Shown here in pieces: positions 18,199-28,155 of a stretch of DNA of 64,000 nt (its first letter is position 1; every line of letters begins with the position of its first letter). This stretch comes from Bradyrhizobium sp. AZCC 1693. GTDB taxonomy: Bacteria; Pseudomonadota; Alphaproteobacteria; Rhizobiales; Xanthobacteraceae. The notes under the pieces were generated by a model. That model ran no database searches and had not been told where the DNA came from. It was given only the letters and a program-made list of their open reading frames with translations. The translations under genes were made by a program, and so were the position numbers. Where the stretch lies: contig NZ_JAZHSD010000001.1 in assembly GCF_036924745.1 (NCBI RefSeq), positions 372,001-436,000 of the forward strand, given 5' to 3'.

Positions 18199-20097
18199 AT
18201 GACTGTCAGCGTCACATCTACCGAAGCCCATGAGGGGCAGGCCACCTCTGGCTTTTTGGCCCTGACGCTGGGTAGCATCGGCGTCGTGTTCGGCGATATC
18301 GGCACCTCGCCGCTGTATGCGTTCCGCGAGGCCGTCACCCATGCCGCGAATGGGGCGCCGGTGTCGCGCACCATCGTTCTCGGCGTGCTCTCGCTGATCC
18401 TGTGGTCGTTGTTCATCGTCGTGACCGCCAAATATGTGCTGCTGCTGTTGCGCGCCGACAACAACGGCGAGGGCGGCACGCTGTCCCTGATGGCGCTGGG
18501 GCAGCGGGCGTTGGGCCGGCGGAGCTTGCCGTTGCTGGCGCTCGGCGTGGTCGGCGCCTCGATGTTCATCGGCGATTCCATGATTACGCCGGCAATTTCG
18601 GTGTTGTCGGCGGTCGAAGGTCTCAAGCTGGTCACGCCCGCGCTCGAACATTATGTGGTGCCGCTGACGATCTTCATTCTCGTCGTCCTGTTCTCGGTGC
18701 AGAGCAGCGGCACCGCGCGCGTCGCCTCCGCCTTCGGACCGGTCATGGTGGTCTGGTTCGCGACATTGGCAGTGTTGGGCCTCATCCACATCAGCGACGA
18801 TCCGACCGTCATGGCGGCGATCAATCCCTGGTACGCGATCCAGTTCATGCTTTCCCACGGCACCATCGGGCTGGTGACGATGGGCCTGGTGTTTCTGGCC
18901 GTGACCGGCGGCGAGGCGCTATATGCGGATCTCGGCCATTTCGGACGCAAGCCGATCCAGGCCGGATGGCTCTATTTCGTATTGCCGGCGCTCTTGATCA
19001 ATTATTTCGGGCAGGGCGCGCTGGTGTTGTCCGATCCGGCGGCGATCGAAAATCCGTTCTACCGGTTGGTCCCCGGAGTCCTCTTGCTGCCGCTGGTGGT
19101 GCTGGCGACCGCGGCGACCGTGATCGCGAGCCAGGCGGTGATAACAGGCGCCTTTTCGTTGATCCGCCAGGCCGTGCAGCTCGGCCTGCTGCCGCGCTTC
19201 GAGGTTCGCTACACCTCGGAAACCCATGCCGGCCAGATCTATCTGCCGCGCGTCAACCGGCTGCTGCTGATCGGGGTCGTGCTGCTGGTGCTATTGTTCC
19301 GCACCTCGAGCGGTCTGGCGTCGGCCTACGGCATCGCCGTTTCCACCACCATGGTCGTAGACGGCATCATGGGCTTTGTCGTGGTGTGGAAATTGTGGAA
19401 CTGGCGCGCGGCGACGGCGGCGGCCGTGATCCTGCCTTTCGTCGTCGTCGACATGAGCTTCTTTGCCGCCAACCTCTTGAAGCTGTTCGAAGGCGCCTGG
19501 GTGCCGCTGCTGTTCGGCATTGCCGTGGCGGTGATGATCTGGACCTGGCGCCGCGGCGCCGGCATCCTGACCGTCAAGACAAGGCGCATCGAGGTGCCGC
19601 TGGCGGATCTGATCAAGAGCCTGGAAAAGCGTCCGCCGCACATCGTCAAGGGCACGGCGGTGTTTCTCACTTCCGACCCGAGCTTCGTGCCGACCGCGAT
19701 GATGCACAACCTCAAGCACAACAAGGTGCTGCACGAGCACAATGTGATCCTGACCATCGAAACTGCTCAGACGCCGCGCGTCGATCCGGCCGAGCGCGTC
19801 AAGATGGAAACGATCAGCGAGAAGTTCTCTCTCGTGCGGCTGCGGTTCGGCTTCATGGAATCGCCGAACGTGCCCAAGGCGCTGGTGATCGCGCGCAAAC
19901 TCGGCTGGCAGTTCGACATCATGGCGACGTCGTTCTTCGTGTCGCGGCGGTCGCTGAAACCCTCGGCGCAGTCGGGCATGCCGCTATGGCAGGACCATCT
20001 TTTCATCGCCATGAGCCGGTCGGCCAATGATGCCACCGACTACTTCCAGATCCCGACGGGCCGGGTCGTCGAGGTTGGAACTCAGGTAACCATCTGA
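18199..20097 (+). CDS. kup: Potassium uptake protein Kup, first copy
   Basis: About 632 residues from the ATG at 18199; an earlier frame start at 18085 adds a non-family stretch. Family landmarks are [54 protein letters not shown] and [16 protein letters not shown], over 12 hydrophobic segments, with the soluble C-terminal domain from about 450. Proton-coupled low-affinity K+ import. Closely similar to the next gene, so this is a tandem duplication. Confidence 0.94.
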   Translation: MTVSVTSTEAHEGQATSGFLALTLGSIGVVFGDIGTSPLYAFREAVTHAANGAPVSRTIVLGVLSLILWSLFIVVTAKYVLLLLRADNNGEGGTLSLMALGQRALGRRSLPLLALGVVGASMFIGDSMITPAISVLSAVEGLKLVTPALEHYVVPLTIFILVVLFSVQSSGTARVASAFGPVMVVWFATLAVLGLIHISDDPTVMAAINPWYAIQFMLSHGTIGLVTMGLVFLAVTGGEALYADLGHFGRKPIQAGWLYFVLPALLINYFGQGALVLSDPAAIENPFYRLVPGVLLLPLVVLATAATVIASQAVITGAFSLIRQAVQLGLLPRFEVRYTSETHAGQIYLPRVNRLLLIGVVLLVLLFRTSSGLASAYGIAVSTTMVVDGIMGFVVVWKLWNWRAATAAAVILPFVVVDMSFFAANLLKLFEGAWVPLLFGIAVAVMIWTWRRGAGILTVKTRRIEVPLADLIKSLEKRPPHIVKGTAVFLTSDPSFVPTAMMHNLKHNKVLHEHNVILTIETAQTPRVDPAERVKMETISEKFSLVRLRFGFMESPNVPKALVIARKLGWQFDIMATSFFVSRRSLKPSAQSGMPLWQDHLFIAMSRSANDATDYFQIPTGRVVEVGTQVTI

Positions 20098-20251
20098 TAT
20101 TTATAAGAAATTTATTCCAGAAAGGTTCCGGCATCCATGCTTCTGGCGCATACCGGAGGCCTGAATTCCGGCTAACCTATGCAGGCACGCCGGGAGTATA
20201 GGGCTGCGCTTCTGCATTTGTGCAGTGCGGCAAACGACCGAGGCCCGTTTC

Positions 20252-22177
20252 ATGTCAGTCCAGTTTGCGATCCCCGCGGCGGAAACGCCCGCGGCCAATG
20301 GGCATGGCGAAGCGCATTCCACCGCTACCTTCAAGGCGCTGATGCTCGGCAGCATCGGCGTCGTCTATGGCGACATCGGCACCAGCCCCTTGTACGCGCT
20401 GCGCGAAGCGGTGGTTGCCGCCAGCGGGACTGCGGCCGATGCCGCGCCGCAGGCCGTGCTCGGCGTGCTCTCGCTGATCCTGTGGGCGCTGATCGTCGTG
20501 GTGACGCTGAAATACGTCGTCATCCTGCTGCGCGCCGACAACAACGGCGAGGGCGGAACGCTGGCGCTGATGGCGCTGGCGCAACGCGCGGTCGGCAAGG
20601 GCGGGGCCGCGATCGTGCTGCTGGGCATCATTTCCGGCGCGCTGTTTTACGGCGACGCAGTCATCACGCCGGCGCTGTCGGTGTTGTCGGCGATCGAGGG
20701 CATCAAGCTCGTCACCGTGACTTTCGAACATTATGTCGTGCCGCTGACGGTGATTATCCTGGTGGCGCTGTTTGCGGTGCAATCCCGCGGCACCGCCCGC
20801 GTTGCCGCGTTCTTCGGACCGGTGATGTGCGTCTGGTTCGCCGTCATCGCAATCGCGGCGCTGCCACAGATCGCGCGCCATCCCGAAGTGCTGCTGGCGC
20901 TCAACCCGTTCCATGCCGTCTCCTTCATGCTCCATCACGGCATGATCGGCTTCGTGACGCTGGGCGCGGTGTTTCTGGCCGTCACCGGCGCGGAGGCGCT
21001 CTATGCCGACCTCGGCCATTTCGGCAAGCGGCCGATCCAGACCGCGTGGCTCGTTATCGTGCTGCCGTCGCTGGCGGTGAACTATCTGGGGCAGGGCGCA
21101 CTCCTGATCGCCGATCCCAAGGCGATCGAGAATCCGTTCTTCCTGATGTTCCCGGACTGGGCGCTGATCCCGATGGTGGCGCTGGCGACGGCGGCGACCG
21201 TGATTGCGAGTCAGGCCGTCATCACCGGCGCCTATTCGCTGACGCGCCAGGCGATCCAGCTCGGCCTGATGCCGCGGTTCGAAATCCGTCATACATCGGA
21301 AGCCCATTCCGGCCAGATCTATATTCCGCGCATCAATCTGCTGCTGTTCGTAGCGGTGATGCTGCTGGTGGTGCTGTTCCGCTCGTCGAGCGCGCTGGCC
21401 TCGGCCTACGGCATTTCCGTGACCGGCACCATGGTGGTCACGGCCATGATGGGCTTTGTCGTGATCTGGCGGGTCTGGAAATGGTCGCCGGTCGCGGCTG
21501 CAGCCCTGATCGCCCCGTTCCTGTTTCTCGACATCACCTTCCTCGCGGCCAATCTGCTGAAGGTGTTCGAGGGCGGCTGGGTGCCGCTGGCGCTCGGCGG
21601 CATCGTGATGCTGTTGATGTACACGTGGCGCCGCGGCAGCCGGCTGCTGTTCGAGAAATCACGCAAGCTGGAATTCCCGCTCGCCGATCTGGTGGCGATG
21701 CTGGAGAAGCGCCCGCCGCAGCGCGTCTCCGGCACGGCGGTGTTCCTGACCTCTGATCCCGAATGCGCGCCGACGGCGCTGATGCACAGCCTGAAGCACT
21801 ACAAGGTGCTGCACGAGAAGAACGTCATCCTCACCATCGAAACCGCGCCGACGCCGCGGATCGACCCGGCCGAGCGGGTGCGGATGGAGCAGCTCAGCGA
21901 GACCTTCTCGCGGGTCACGCTGAAGTTCGGCTTCATGGAATCGCCCAACGTGCCGAAGACGCTGGCGATCGCCCGCAAGCTCGGCTGGCAGTTCGACATC
22001 ATGTCGACGTCGTTCTTCCTGTCCCGCCGCGCGCTGAAGCCTGCCGCGCATTCAGGCATGCCACGCTGGCAGGACCTGCTGTTCATCCGCCTCAGCCGCT
22101 CCGCCAACGACGCCACCGATTATTTCCAGATCCCGACCGGCCGCGTGGTGGAAGTGGGAACGCAGGTCACGATCTAG
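20252..22177 (+). CDS. kup: Potassium uptake protein Kup, second copy
   Basis: 641 residues from the ATG at 20252 (MSVQFAIP). Same architecture and motifs as the upstream copy: [54 protein letters not shown]; both end with the same segment, [15 protein letters not shown]-termini and parts of the C-terminal domain differ most. The 154-base gap has no evident terminator. The stop is followed within two bases by a dispersed repeat. Confidence 0.94.
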   Translation: MSVQFAIPAAETPAANGHGEAHSTATFKALMLGSIGVVYGDIGTSPLYALREAVVAASGTAADAAPQAVLGVLSLILWALIVVVTLKYVVILLRADNNGEGGTLALMALAQRAVGKGGAAIVLLGIISGALFYGDAVITPALSVLSAIEGIKLVTVTFEHYVVPLTVIILVALFAVQSRGTARVAAFFGPVMCVWFAVIAIAALPQIARHPEVLLALNPFHAVSFMLHHGMIGFVTLGAVFLAVTGAEALYADLGHFGKRPIQTAWLVIVLPSLAVNYLGQGALLIADPKAIENPFFLMFPDWALIPMVALATAATVIASQAVITGAYSLTRQAIQLGLMPRFEIRHTSEAHSGQIYIPRINLLLFVAVMLLVVLFRSSSALASAYGISVTGTMVVTAMMGFVVIWRVWKWSPVAAAALIAPFLFLDITFLAANLLKVFEGGWVPLALGGIVMLLMYTWRRGSRLLFEKSRKLEFPLADLVAMLEKRPPQRVSGTAVFLTSDPECAPTALMHSLKHYKVLHEKNVILTIETAPTPRIDPAERVRMEQLSETFSRVTLKFGFMESPNVPKTLAIARKLGWQFDIMSTSFFLSRRALKPAAHSGMPRWQDLLFIRLSRSANDATDYFQIPTGRVVEVGTQVTI

Positions 22178-22178
22178 G

Positions 22179-22250
22179 GCATGATCCGGAAAAGTGTGAA
22201 GCGGTTTTCCTCGCGACAAACGCGGAACGCGTTTGCGCGGAGATCATGCT
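22179..22250. repeat. Dispersed palindromic repeat, copy A
   Basis: 72 bases bounded by GCATGATC and GATCATGC, with inner palindromes around ACGCGGAACGCGT. A related 70-base copy in opposite orientation lies at 57515-57584. I recognise this as a common intergenic repeat of bradyrhizobia; here it sits two bases past the kup stop. Confidence 0.8.
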
Positions 22251-22261
22251 TAAACAATAAG

Positions 22262-22304
22262 CTAAAGCGCGATGACGATTCGCCCCCAATTCATCGCGCT
22301 TTAG
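22262..22304. repeat. 14-bp inverted repeat after the kup pair
   Basis: Arms CTAAAGCGCGATGA (22262-22275) and TCATCGCGCTTTAG (22291-22304) are exact reverse complements with a 15-base loop. Directly next to repeat copy A, and likely the transcript end of the kup genes, though no strong U-run follows. Confidence 0.65.
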
Positions 22305-22576
22305 GGGTCTGAACCCGCAAGTTCCGCCTACATTGTCGCAGGACGGCAACAGCCTGATTATTTCTTCGGCGGAACAGAAACATCTGACTCCACACGCATC
22401 CCGGTTTGGATCAGTCTCTTGACGCCGGGCGGCGGATCGAAGTTTTACCCGGCTGGCCGCAGCGCGCGAATGCCCGCGGCATTTCATGTGCGACTGTGGA
22501 ACTGCGCGCGGAAGCCCAGGCTGGAGTGGCAAAAATATTCCGATGCGATGATGTGGTTTTGTGAGGAGTGGCGCAA
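22305..22576. other. Gap upstream of the 22.6 kb membrane protein
   Basis: 272 bases without a supportable gene. Only the last bases (GAGGAG before the ATG at 22577) look functional as a ribosome binding site. Confidence 0.5.
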
Positions 22577-23149
22577 ATGAGTTTCATCCGCGCGAACGAC
22601 GACCCCAACCCCGATAGTCCCGACGATCCGCTTTACTACGCACCGCGCTCGGCGCGCAGCGTGGCGGACCCGCGATCTAACGCGACACCGCAGGTAAGAT
22701 CGGACCATTTTCCTCCCGCTCCCCCTTTGTCTCGTTATGATGAGATGCGCGAGGAAGCCTTCGCCAAATTCAGCCATCCGTTGGAGTCCCAGTTCGTTTA
22801 CGAACGCCGTCGACCACGCGGACTGCTCGCCACTGCGGGTGCCATTGCCGCAGCGATCGGTGTCACTGCGATCCTGGCGCTCGTTTTGTTCAACGTGTTT
22901 CCAAGGTCAAAAAGTGATCCCTCGGAACTCGCCGTTTCCATTTCGACTCCCGCATCGGCGACGCCGGCCCAAGTGACGACGTCCGAAGACTCCCAGGAGC
23001 TGCTTCAGAGATTCAAGCAGTTTCAAAAGATACAAGGAAGCGAAGACGCGGCTGTTTCCGAACCTGCCTCCGCCGGAACGGCTAAAGAAGCGCCCGAAAA
23101 ATCCCAGGCTCTGCTTGAAAAATTCATGCAGTGGCAGCAAAGGAAATAG
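22577..23149 (+). CDS. Single-pass membrane protein of unknown function
   Basis: 190 residues. A polar Pro-rich N-terminal half (probably cytoplasmic) is followed by one membrane helix (about 82-105, LLATAGAIAAAIGVTAILALVL) and a Ser/Ala-rich C-terminal region. That region repeats the motif SQELLQRFKQFQK / SQALLEKFMQWQQ, two similar amphipathic helices. A GAGGAG ribosome site supports the start. No family recognised beyond a rhizobial hypothetical. Confidence 0.65.
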   Translation: MSFIRANDDPNPDSPDDPLYYAPRSARSVADPRSNATPQVRSDHFPPAPPLSRYDEMREEAFAKFSHPLESQFVYERRRPRGLLATAGAIAAAIGVTAILALVLFNVFPRSKSDPSELAVSISTPASATPAQVTTSEDSQELLQRFKQFQKIQGSEDAAVSEPASAGTAKEAPEKSQALLEKFMQWQQRK

Positions 23150-23245
23150 CGCGAGGAACAGGGAAGGCCGGCCGGAGCGATCGTTCTGCGATCGCAAATG
23201 GACGCCACCAGACCTTGCGACGCGTGAACATGCGACGCGTGAACA

Positions 23246-23719
23246 TCAGCCGCGTCGCGCCGCTTTGATCGCGGCGACGTCGATTTTCTTCATGTCCATC
23301 ATGGCATCGAATGCGCGCTTTGCTTCGGCGCCGCCGGCCGCCAGCGCCTCTGTCAGCACGCGCGGCGTGATTTGCCAGGAGACGCCCCACTTGTCCTTGC
23401 ACCAGCCGCACGCACTCTCCTGACCTCCATTGCCGACAATGGCGTTCCAGTAGCGGTCGGTCTCTTGCTGATCATCGGTGGCGATCTGAAACGAGAAAGC
23501 TTCGTTATGCTTGAACGCGGGACCGCCGTTGAGGCCCATACACGGCACGCCGGCGACGGTGAATTCCACCGTCAGCACGTCGCCCTGCATGCCGGAGGGA
23601 TAGTCACTGGGTGCACGGTGGATGGCGCCCACGGCGCTGTCGGGAAAGGTTTCGGCGTAGAAACGGGCAGCAGCTTCCGCGTCCTTGTCGTACCACAGGC
23701 AAATCGTGTTCTTGGCCAT
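23246..23719 (-). CDS. PhnB-like VOC protein
   Basis: 157 residues. CLWYDKDAEAAARFYAETFPDS at the N-terminus, then FTVAGVPCMGLNGGPAFKHNEAFSFQ and CGWCKDKWGVSWQI, the layout of the PhnB/'3-demethylubiquinone methyltransferase-like' branch of the vicinal-oxygen-chelate fold. These are usually metal-binding or small-molecule-binding proteins of unknown substrate; methyltransferase activity is not expected. AAGGA lies just upstream of the ATG. Confidence 0.85.
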   Translation of the reverse strand: MAKNTICLWYDKDAEAAARFYAETFPDSAVGAIHRAPSDYPSGMQGDVLTVEFTVAGVPCMGLNGGPAFKHNEAFSFQIATDDQQETDRYWNAIVGNGGQESACGWCKDKWGVSWQITPRVLTEALAAGGAEAKRAFDAMMDMKKIDVAAIKAARRG

Positions 23720-23769
23720 TGCTTGTCCTTTCGGTGGGCTTGCGCGCCGTCCGCCTAGTTCTATCGATG

Positions 23770-24350
23770 CCCTGCTGTCTGGGCCGCTCTTTATCCTTCG
23801 GTTCTATCCTTAGGCTCTCCCAACGCCAAGAGACGAAGTCAGGTTCGATGAGAATCCTCGGAATCAGGCGCAACGGCTTGTCGGCGTGCTGCTGGTTGAA
23901 CCAGCCGACCGTCATCGGTGCAGCGGCGGCTGCCTCGATCTCGCGATTGGCCAGCGCAGCAACGATATCGTCCTCGAACACGAACGGAGACGTGGCGGCA
24001 CCGATCGTCCCGCACCGCGAGCACGACGCCGCTGCGATGATAAGGACGCGAAACCTGCACACCGCCCGCGGGCTGCGTATCCTTGCGGGCGATGACGTCG
24101 AGCACGGGGTCGCAATCGGCGCGGCGATACCGGATCGCACTGACCACCCATTCCCGCGTCAGCTTGACACCGAGTTGCTCGGCAATTTTCTCGCCGAGTT
24201 CGATCTGAAACCCCGGGACCGGTCCGCTCTTGCTTGCAAACGGCAGCGCGTTGGGGCTGGCGCAGAGCGTCAACGCGCCGCGCTCGATGACGATTTTCCA
24301 GCGAGCGAGCATCTGCCGACGCGCGTGCTACTATGCTAGACTGCAGCAAA
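23770..24350 (-). pseudogene. Decayed XoxJ-like periplasmic binding protein
   Basis: Pieces of a binding protein homologous to the intact gene at 26913-27695 lie in different frames. ADARSLE (frame 1), then an extra A in the AAAA run at 24294-24297, then IVIERGALTLCASPNALPFASK to SGVVLAVR (frame 2), and after about 24015 SPFVFEDDIVAALANREIEAAAA (frame 3). Compared with the intact copy about 35 codons are missing at the last junction, and the C-terminal part after LRLIPRIL is not recognisable. At least two frame breaks and a truncated end make it non-functional. It is divergent from, and 360 bases upstream of, the PQQ dehydrogenase gene. Confidence 0.8.
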
Positions 24351-24709
24351 GCCCGTGTAGGCCCAGGAATGCCCCAGGCGCGCGGAGGGTAGGCCGACAG
24401 CCGATGGTGCGATGCATCAAACGCGGTGTCGGCAATGTCGCTGTCAGGATCACGTCGCCCACAAAGGGAACACGATCGTGTCGGATAGTTGTTCAAGGAA
24501 GCGGCTGCTGAGATGCGAGCCCACCGCAGCCGCGAAAGGGCTGGCTTGCGCTCGGGATGTAGCACGAGCGGGGATGGGCGTCTCATGAACACCAAATCGG
24601 AATGCTCCCGCACGCGGCACGACAACGATCGCGTCGGCAGCTGATCGGGTGCAGCGGGCCCGGCAATGGAAGGTAAGTAATGTAGCAAAACGAACGGGAG
24701 GAAGTACCC
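24351..24709. other. Promoter-side gap of the PQQ dehydrogenase gene
   Basis: 359 bases between the decayed binding-protein gene and the dehydrogenase ATG. No gene supported. The end holds a strong ribosome site (GGGAGGAAG) 7 bases before the ATG at 24710; no promoter motif was recognised with confidence. Confidence 0.5.
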
Positions 24710-26431
24710 ATGAAGAAACGGCCAGGCTACCTTGTTGAATTTGTTGCGCTTGCCATCGGTGCGACAGTCGCCGCACCGTCAACGTTTGCTCAATCGGTGG
24801 ATACCGCGCGCATCGAAGCTGCCGGCCAAAATGACTGGCTGACCTATCACGGATCCTACAAATCCCATCACTACAGCCCGCTCGCACAGATCAACACCAA
24901 CAACGTCGGCAATCTCGCCGTTGCCTGGATCCACATTCCGGGCCGGTCGACCCGCGGCTTGCAGTCGATGCCGCTGGTCGCTGATGGCGTGCTCTACTAC
25001 ACCGGCTCCTACAGCCGCACCTTTGCGCTCAACGGCGCCACCGGCGAAGTGATCTGGTCCTATTTCCCGGAACTGGACGAGGCGTTGATCGCCCGGCAGA
25101 CCCACTCGCCCTACAATCGCGGCCTCGCGCTCGGCGAAGGCAAGGCCTATGTCGGAACGATGGATGGCCGACTGATCGCGCTCGACATGAAGACCGGGAA
25201 GGTCATGTGGGACACCAAGCTGCTGGATTCGCAAAAGCTGACGGTCGGCTTCACCGGCGCGCCGCTTTACGCCAAGGGCACGGTGATAATCGGCGCACAG
25301 GGCGGCGAGTGGCCGGGCCGCGGCCCGATCTTCGGGGTCGACGCCGCGACTGGAAAGAAGAAGTGGGAGTTCCTGACGGTTGCCGGCACCGACGAAGCCA
25401 TGAAAACCTGGGGCAGTGATTCATGGCGCACCGGCGGCGGCGGCGGTTGGATGCCCGGCACCTACGATTCCGAGACCAACACCATCTGGTGGGGCACCGC
25501 CAACCCGGCGCCGCTCTACGACTGGTCTGGCAGCGACTACAAGACGCAGGGCGCGCGTCCCGGCGACAACCTCTATACCTCCTCGGTGATCGGCCTCGAT
25601 CTCGAGTCCGGCAAGCTGAAGTTTTATCACCAGGAGCTGCCGCACGACGCCTGGGACTTCGACAGCGCGGTCGGCGAGTTCGTGATGCTCGATCGCGACG
25701 GCCAGAAGCTCGTCGTGCACCCCAACAAGAGCGGCTACATCTTCGTCTACGACCGCTCCGCCAAGGTGAAGAACGTCTGGCGGATCACCGAGAACAGCAA
25801 CTTCGTCAAGAACATCGATCCCAAGACCGGCGAATTGACCGGCCGCCGCGACTTCTCGGCCGGCAAGGTCGAGGAGCCGCTGTGCCCGCATATTTCCGGC
25901 GGCGTCAGCTTCAACGCCGGTTCCTACAATCCGAAGACCGGCCTCTACTACAAGCTCGGCCAGGAATGGTGCATGACGCTGGACGTCGTGAAGACGACGC
26001 CGGTGACCGCTCCACAGGCCCAGCTGAACATCGGTGCCAACTTCAAGATCGCACCGCCGCCGAGCGGCGAGATCTATGGTCATCTCGACGCGCGTGACCC
26101 AGTGACCGGCGCGAAGAAATGGGAGGTGCGTTTCCCCGAGCCGCCGCTTGCGAGTGTGCTGTCGACCGGCGGCAACCTGGTCTTCGTGCCCGACTCGCGG
26201 GGGGTGGTTCATGCTTATGACGCGGAATCCGGGACCGAACTGTGGAACCACAACAACGGCACCGGCCATCAGGGCGGCATCATCAGCTATTCCGCGGGCG
26301 GCAAGCAATATGTCGCCATGACGGCCGGCTTTGGCGGCATGGCGTCGGACGACTACGCGCCGACCTTCGGCGGCGTGTACAAGAGCATGCCGCGTGACGA
26401 TGGCGCGCTCGTCGTCTACAGCCTGAAATAG
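24710..26431 (+). CDS. PQQ-dependent alcohol dehydrogenase, lanthanide-type signature
   Basis: 573 residues with a signal peptide (to about 28) and an eight-bladed quinoprotein propeller with repeated tryptophan-docking motifs. Metal/PQQ-site residues are visible: Glu200 in GAQGGEWPGRG, Asn265 in GTANPAPLYD, catalytic Asp316 and a second acid Asp318 in HDAWDFDS. An Asp two residues after the catalytic Asp marks lanthanide-dependent enzymes (XoxF, ExaF, PedH); calcium enzymes have Ala or Ser. The usual vicinal Cys-Cys next to PQQ is missing: the aligned stretch reads QTHSPYNRG with Thr131-His132. Followed by cytochrome c and XoxJ-like genes, the methanol-dehydrogenase accessory set. Substrate unknown; likely a primary alcohol. 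Confidence 0.88.
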   Translation: MKKRPGYLVEFVALAIGATVAAPSTFAQSVDTARIEAAGQNDWLTYHGSYKSHHYSPLAQINTNNVGNLAVAWIHIPGRSTRGLQSMPLVADGVLYYTGSYSRTFALNGATGEVIWSYFPELDEALIARQTHSPYNRGLALGEGKAYVGTMDGRLIALDMKTGKVMWDTKLLDSQKLTVGFTGAPLYAKGTVIIGAQGGEWPGRGPIFGVDAATGKKKWEFLTVAGTDEAMKTWGSDSWRTGGGGGWMPGTYDSETNTIWWGTANPAPLYDWSGSDYKTQGARPGDNLYTSSVIGLDLESGKLKFYHQELPHDAWDFDSAVGEFVMLDRDGQKLVVHPNKSGYIFVYDRSAKVKNVWRITENSNFVKNIDPKTGELTGRRDFSAGKVEEPLCPHISGGVSFNAGSYNPKTGLYYKLGQEWCMTLDVVKTTPVTAPQAQLNIGANFKIAPPPSGEIYGHLDARDPVTGAKKWEVRFPEPPLASVLSTGGNLVFVPDSRGVVHAYDAESGTELWNHNNGTGHQGGIISYSAGGKQYVAMTAGFGGMASDDYAPTFGGVYKSMPRDDGALVVYSLK

Positions 26432-26510
26432 GCGGTCGCAAACGATTTGCCGGGGGCGGGCGCAAGCCTGCTCCCGGTGCATTGGGGAGGCGGCGGGTGT
26501 TCTTGTAGAA

Positions 26511-26876
26511 ATGGAGCGGCACGTCTTGAAATTGCAGTCCAGGAAGATCGCCGGACGAGTGTCTACGGTCGCGGGCGCATGGTTACTGTGTGCCACGGCG
26601 GTTCACGCGCAGTCTGCCACCCCTGCGCCCGACAACGGGACGTTCGACGTCGAGCAGGTGTTCGCGGGGACTTGCGGCTTTTGCCACTCCGACGGCGGTC
26701 GGGCTGCCGGCAAGGGGCCGCAGTTGATGAATTCGCCGCGCGACGACGACTTTATTCGCAACCGCATCAAGCATGGCAAGCAAGGCGCGATGCCGGCATT
26801 CGATGGCGCCTTCACCGACGCGCAGATCGACCAGATGGTCAAATTCATCCGGGCCTTGAAACCGCGCGAGGGCTGA
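26511..26876 (+). CDS. XoxG-like c-type cytochrome
   Basis: 121 residues with a signal sequence (VAGAWLLCATAVHAQ), one haem-binding motif CGFCH (55-59) and a candidate axial Met94 in GAMPAF. The size and position between the PQQ dehydrogenase and the XoxJ-like gene match the electron acceptor of such dehydrogenases in the periplasm. The start at 26511 is the most upstream ATG; a shorter version is possible since the spacing to GGGAGG is long. Confidence 0.82.
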   Translation: MERHVLKLQSRKIAGRVSTVAGAWLLCATAVHAQSATPAPDNGTFDVEQVFAGTCGFCHSDGGRAAGKGPQLMNSPRDDDFIRNRIKHGKQGAMPAFDGAFTDAQIDQMVKFIRALKPREG

Positions 26877-26912
26877 GCCGCCGAGACCCGACCAACCCCA
26901 CGGGGACACGGA

Positions 26913-27695
26913 ATGAAGACCATTCTCCCGCTCTCGGTCGTTGCAGCCTTCGCGTTGATCGGTCCGGCGTTGATCTGTCCGGCGCAGGCACGATCGCTCG
27001 ACACGATCCGCTCCACCGGCGTGATCGGGCTTTGCGCTCACCCCAACTCGCTTCCATTCGCAAGCAAAGCCGGCGATCCTCCCGGCTTTCAGGTTGAATT
27101 GGGACAGGCGCTGGCACGCGATCTCGGCGTCTCGCTGAATCTCGACTGGATTATCACCCGGTACCAGATGCGCAGCGCCGGCTGCGACATTCTTCTGGAT
27201 GTCATTGCCGATCGCGAGGCGCAAAGCGAGACTAATTTGAGGATCTCAAAACCCTATTATCGCACGGGCGTTGCTCTGGCTGTGCCGTCGGCCAGCAAGT
27301 TGACGTCGTTCAAGAGCCTGAACGAAAACACGAAGGTTGGGGTTCAGGTCGGATCCATGGCGGCGATGATCATCGGCCAGCGGCGTGTGCCGACGTCGAC
27401 CTTCGGGTTTGAGATCGACAGCCTCGAGGCCCTGGCAAACCATGAGATCGACGCGGCGGCGGTAACGCCGACGGTGGCGAGCTATTTCAATCTGACGCAT
27501 CCGGACAAGGCACTCCGCATATTGGATCGCGACGAGAGCGAGGCGAACCTCAATTGGAATGTCGCTGTTGGCATGGTCCGCCCGGATGACAGTCTGCGCG
27601 ATGCGATTGATGGGGCTCTTGAGCGGCTGCGCGCCGATGGCACGGTCGAACGAATCTATCGGCGCTACGGTGTCATCCTGCAATCGCCGAAATAG
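26913..27695 (+). CDS. XoxJ/MoxJ-like periplasmic binding protein
   Basis: 260 residues, signal peptide (to about 27, AQARSLD), then a family-3 solute-binding fold: GLCAHPNSLPFASKAG, PPGFQVELGQALARDLG, ISKPYYRTGVALAVP, GVQVGSMAAMIIG and a C-terminal DAIDGALERLRADGTVERIYRRYGV. Matches the 'quinoprotein dehydrogenase-associated binding protein' type (TIGR03871), proposed to help dehydrogenase maturation and not to import a solute. No ABC permease is nearby. A decayed paralogue is at 23770-24350. Confidence 0.85.
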   Translation: MKTILPLSVVAAFALIGPALICPAQARSLDTIRSTGVIGLCAHPNSLPFASKAGDPPGFQVELGQALARDLGVSLNLDWIITRYQMRSAGCDILLDVIADREAQSETNLRISKPYYRTGVALAVPSASKLTSFKSLNENTKVGVQVGSMAAMIIGQRRVPTSTFGFEIDSLEALANHEIDAAAVTPTVASYFNLTHPDKALRILDRDESEANLNWNVAVGMVRPDDSLRDAIDGALERLRADGTVERIYRRYGVILQSPK

Positions 27696-28155
27696 CTGCG
27701 CCGGTGCGCGGCGGCCGCCTCAAGCCCCCTCGATCACGCCCAACCATTGCCGCTCGACCTTTCGGCGTCAGAGGCGCATTCTTGTGCGTGTTCATCTGGT
27801 CTCTCCGGGGAAATGGCAGTGGGTTGCGCTCATTCCGGTAAACCCGCCGGTCGCAAGAGGGCGGCGTTTGGACAGCGTGACTGTCGGATTACCTCGCTTG
27901 CGCCAATCGAGATTTGAGCATTGAATTCAGCGATCATGCGCCACTACCGCAAGTAGTTTTCTCAGCATGCCTGCGCTCTCGCAGGATGACACGATAAAGA
28001 GAAGCGCTTGGGCGTAAAGCGCGTGCGATGGCTTCATCCGTAGCTAGGCGGAAGCTACGCCCCATGATCCATCCAACTGACCGGGAGTGAACGAAACTCG
28101 CGAGCCTATGCGCGCAACTGACCAGCACCGTCGACGCCAAAAAGGGAGGAGAACG
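27696..28155. other. Gap between the dehydrogenase cluster and the amidohydrolase
   Basis: 460 bases without a supportable gene. It contains a short palindrome ACTAC-CGCAA-GTAGT (27942-27956) and a 7-bp hairpin CGTAGCT/AGCTACG near 28038-28058, candidates for operator or leader structure. A strong ribosome site (AGGGAGGAG) precedes the ATG at 28156. Confidence 0.5.

Noticed and set aside
18402..20030. 542-codon second frame within the first kup gene
   Set aside because: Arg/Gly/Ala-rich shadow sequence with no domain; kup in the other frame is certain.
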